Of a stretch of 8,528 nt of DNA, positions 7,095 to 8,528 are shown piece after piece. The stretch's first letter is position 1. Each line of letters opens with the position of its first letter. The notes below the pieces were generated by a model. That model was given only the letters and a program-made list of their open reading frames with translations, was not told the DNA's origin and made no database searches. The position numbers and the translations under genes are program-made. The stretch spans positions 1 to 8,528 of the forward strand of contig CALFDI010000251.1 of the NCBI GenBank assembly GCA_937952875.1, given 5' to 3'. Origin of the DNA: an uncultured Verrucomicrobiales bacterium (GTDB taxonomy: Bacteria > Verrucomicrobiota > Verrucomicrobiia > Verrucomicrobiales > Akkermansiaceae).

Positions 7095-7592
7095 ATGAGC
7101 ACTTATTTTACCTGCACACTTGAGTCTCCGATTGGGCGGCTCAGACTTTGCTGCACCGAAGAAGGCCTCACCCATGTTCTCCATACGAATCAGCAGGAGA
7201 ACCTCCCTGAGGCATGGGTCGAACAGCCCGAACACCCCATACTCGCCGAAGCAATCAAACAGCTGGCCGACTACTTCTCAGGCACGCGCACTGATTTTAC
7301 ACTTCCGCTAGCACCTGAGGGCACAGACTTTCAAAAAGCCGTCTGGCAAGCTCTTCAAACGATCCCCTATGGCCAGACCTGCAGTTACGGGGACATCGCC
7401 GAACAGATCGACCGAGCAAAAGCCGTCCGAGCCGTCGGAACAGCGAACGGGAGTAATCCCCTCTCGATCTTTGTGCCCTGTCACCGTGTGATCGGGAAAA
7501 ATGGCACACTCACGGGCTACGCCGGAGGCCTCACTCAGAAGAAAATCTTGCTTGATCTGGAAGCTCAACACACACCGCTCACTCTCACATGA
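7095..7592 (+). CDS. ogt: Methylated-DNA--[protein]-cysteine S-methyltransferase (O6-alkylguanine repair)
   Basis: This is a suicide DNA-repair protein that moves a methyl or other alkyl group from O6-alkylguanine (and O4-alkylthymine) to its own cysteine. The 165 residues match the usual Ogt/MGMT length. An N-terminal ribonuclease-H-like part (about 1-75) is followed by the DNA-binding domain, which starts near the motif [20 protein letters not shown]. The arginine-finger helix reads [16 protein letters not shown]. The acceptor site is [10 protein letters not shown] with Cys129, then [14 protein letters not shown]. All core residues are present. No AraC-type Ada domain is attached, so this is the constitutive-type Ogt rather than Ada. 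The ATG at 7095 lies 44 bases after the pseudo-PBP stop, directly behind a palindromic cluster, and has no Shine-Dalgarno. The 3' end overlaps aguB by four bases (ATGA). Confidence 0.95.
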   Translation: MSTYFTCTLESPIGRLRLCCTEEGLTHVLHTNQQENLPEAWVEQPEHPILAEAIKQLADYFSGTRTDFTLPLAPEGTDFQKAVWQALQTIPYGQTCSYGDIAEQIDRAKAVRAVGTANGSNPLSIFVPCHRVIGKNGTLTGYAGGLTQKKILLDLEAQHTPLTLT

Positions 7593-8446
7593 AGATCGCC
7601 CTTCTGCAGACGCGCAGCTTTTCTGATAAAAAAGCTGCACTCGAACATCACATCCAGCTCATCCGCCAAGCCGCCGCTGATGGCGCCCAGATCATCTGCA
7701 CCCAAGAACTCTTTCTCACCTCTTATTTTTGCGATGTGCAGGACCCTGCGCGCTTTGACCTCGCCGAACCCATTCCTGGCCCCACAACTGAGACACTCGC
7801 AGAACTGGCAGCCATGCTCGGTGTCGTCATCATCGCCAGTCTCTTCGAAGCACGCGCTCCAGGCATTACTCATAACACCGCAGTCGTCATCGATTCTGAT
7901 GGTAGCCTCCTCGGCACGTATCGGAAAAACCACATCCCTCAGGACCCAGGCTTTGAGGAAAAATTTTACTTCACTCCCGGTGACCAGGGCTATCCCGTCT
8001 GGGATACGGCCTTTGGCAAAATCGGGGTGCTCATCTGCTGGGACCAGTGGTATCCAGAAGCGGCACGCCTCATGGCTCTCGGCGGAGCTGAAGTCATCTT
8101 CTACCCCACCGCCATCGGCTGGCTACCTGAAGAAAAGGATGAGCTGGGAGACGCTCAGCACTGCGCCTGGCAGACAGTCCAACGTGGACATAGCGTCGCA
8201 AATGGCTGCTATATCGCAGCGGTCAACCGGATTGGTGTAGAGAATGGAACAGAGTTCTGGGGCCAGAGCTTTGTCAGTGATCCCTATGGGCAGGTCATCG
8301 CTCAAGGCAGCGTAGATCAGGAAGAAATCCTTCACTTCAACTGTGATCGACAGCTCATCGAAGACACTCGCCGAATCTGGCCATTCTTCCGGGATCGTCG
8401 GATCGATACGTATAGCGATATTACACGCAGACACCTCTCGTCATAA
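7589..8446 (+). CDS. aguB: N-carbamoylputrescine amidohydrolase (nitrilase superfamily)
   Basis: AguB hydrolyses N-carbamoylputrescine to putrescine, CO2 and ammonia, the last step of the agmatine deiminase route from arginine to polyamines, in the cytoplasm. The 285 residues match the family length. The carbon-nitrogen hydrolase triad is visible as Glu40 ([11 protein letters not shown]), Lys113 ([11 protein letters not shown]) and the nucleophile Cys150 ([16 protein letters not shown]). The motifs [23 protein letters not shown] and AAVNRIG are those of AguB rather than of beta-ureidopropionase or general nitrilases, so the subfamily call is strong. The ATG overlaps the ogt stop by four bases, which implies coupled translation. 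The usual partner aguA (agmatine deiminase) is not in the window; it could lie beyond the right edge or elsewhere. No terminator-like hairpin follows the TAA. Confidence 0.93.
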   Translation: MKIALLQTRSFSDKKAALEHHIQLIRQAAADGAQIICTQELFLTSYFCDVQDPARFDLAEPIPGPTTETLAELAAMLGVVIIASLFEARAPGITHNTAVVIDSDGSLLGTYRKNHIPQDPGFEEKFYFTPGDQGYPVWDTAFGKIGVLICWDQWYPEAARLMALGGAEVIFYPTAIGWLPEEKDELGDAQHCAWQTVQRGHSVANGCYIAAVNRIGVENGTEFWGQSFVSDPYGQVIAQGSVDQEEILHFNCDRQLIEDTRRIWPFFRDRRIDTYSDITRRHLSS

Positions 8447-8483
8447 AAGCGGCGGAAAAAACGCAAAAAGTCTCCCTTACTCG

Positions 8484-8512
8484 TTGACGCACGAAGCCCG
8501 TTGGTATTTAAC
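8484..8512 (+). promoter_or_regulatory. Possible sigma70-type promoter at right edge
   Basis: TTGACG (8484-8489, five of six consensus bases) and TTTAAC (8507-8512, four of six) are separated by 17 bases. The pair lies in the non-coding tail after aguB and would drive a gene beyond the window. It is one match among many possible ones and is weakly supported. Confidence 0.25.
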
Positions 8513-8528
8513 ACGCCCCGACATCGCG

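Noticed and set aside
7565..7933. 122-codon open frame on the minus strand
   Set aside because: It lies opposite the well-supported aguB and ogt genes, has a low-complexity translation and resembles nothing known; it is a by-product of the coding strand.
8484..8528. Frame opening with TTG at 8484 as the start of a further gene (THEARWYLTRPDIA)
   Set aside because: Only 15 codons are visible and I do not recognise them; the same bases look at least as much like a promoter.

Overview
All seven genes in this window lie on the + strand, and most are tightly packed. Base composition looks close to 50% G+C by eye, and none of the six visible starts has a convincing Shine-Dalgarno sequence. The first class A penicillin-binding protein (PBP) ends in a four-cysteine plus proline-rich tail, which I associate from memory with Verrucomicrobiota. 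A verrucomicrobial (Opitutae-like) bacterium is my best inference. No rRNA, tRNA or other taxonomic marker is present to prove it.

Region 1 (1-2942) holds three genes. The first is the 3' part of a gene for a large, soluble, alpha-helical-repeat protein of unknown function, cut by the left edge. It overlaps by one base with thiD, a hydroxymethylpyrimidine (phosphate) kinase of thiamine synthesis. After 11 bases comes a 180-residue protein with two four-cysteine, zinc-ribbon-like modules joined by an acidic linker. The gap after this gene contains a hairpin without a T-tract.

Region 2 (3052-8446) holds four genes. Two are tandem, related class A PBP-type genes. The first encodes a complete bifunctional glycosyltransferase/transpeptidase with SxxK, SxN and KTG motifs all present. 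The second keeps a complete GT51 glycosyltransferase domain, but its transpeptidase domain is shortened and has lost all three catalytic motifs. It therefore looks like a glycan polymerase carrying a pseudo-transpeptidase domain, next to its active sister. The next gene is ogt, a DNA O6-alkylguanine methyltransferase, preceded by a cluster of alternating ACGCT/AGCGT half-sites that abuts its start codon. It overlaps by four bases (ATGA) with aguB, N-carbamoylputrescine amidohydrolase of the agmatine route to putrescine. The last 82 bases (8447-8528) hold no recognised gene, only a weak promoter-like pair.

The gene set is mostly ordinary housekeeping: cofactor synthesis, cell wall, DNA repair and polyamines. 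I see no mobile element, CRISPR array, tRNA or rRNA. The most interesting items are the active/inactive PBP pair, the twin-zinc-ribbon protein and the palindromic cluster before ogt.
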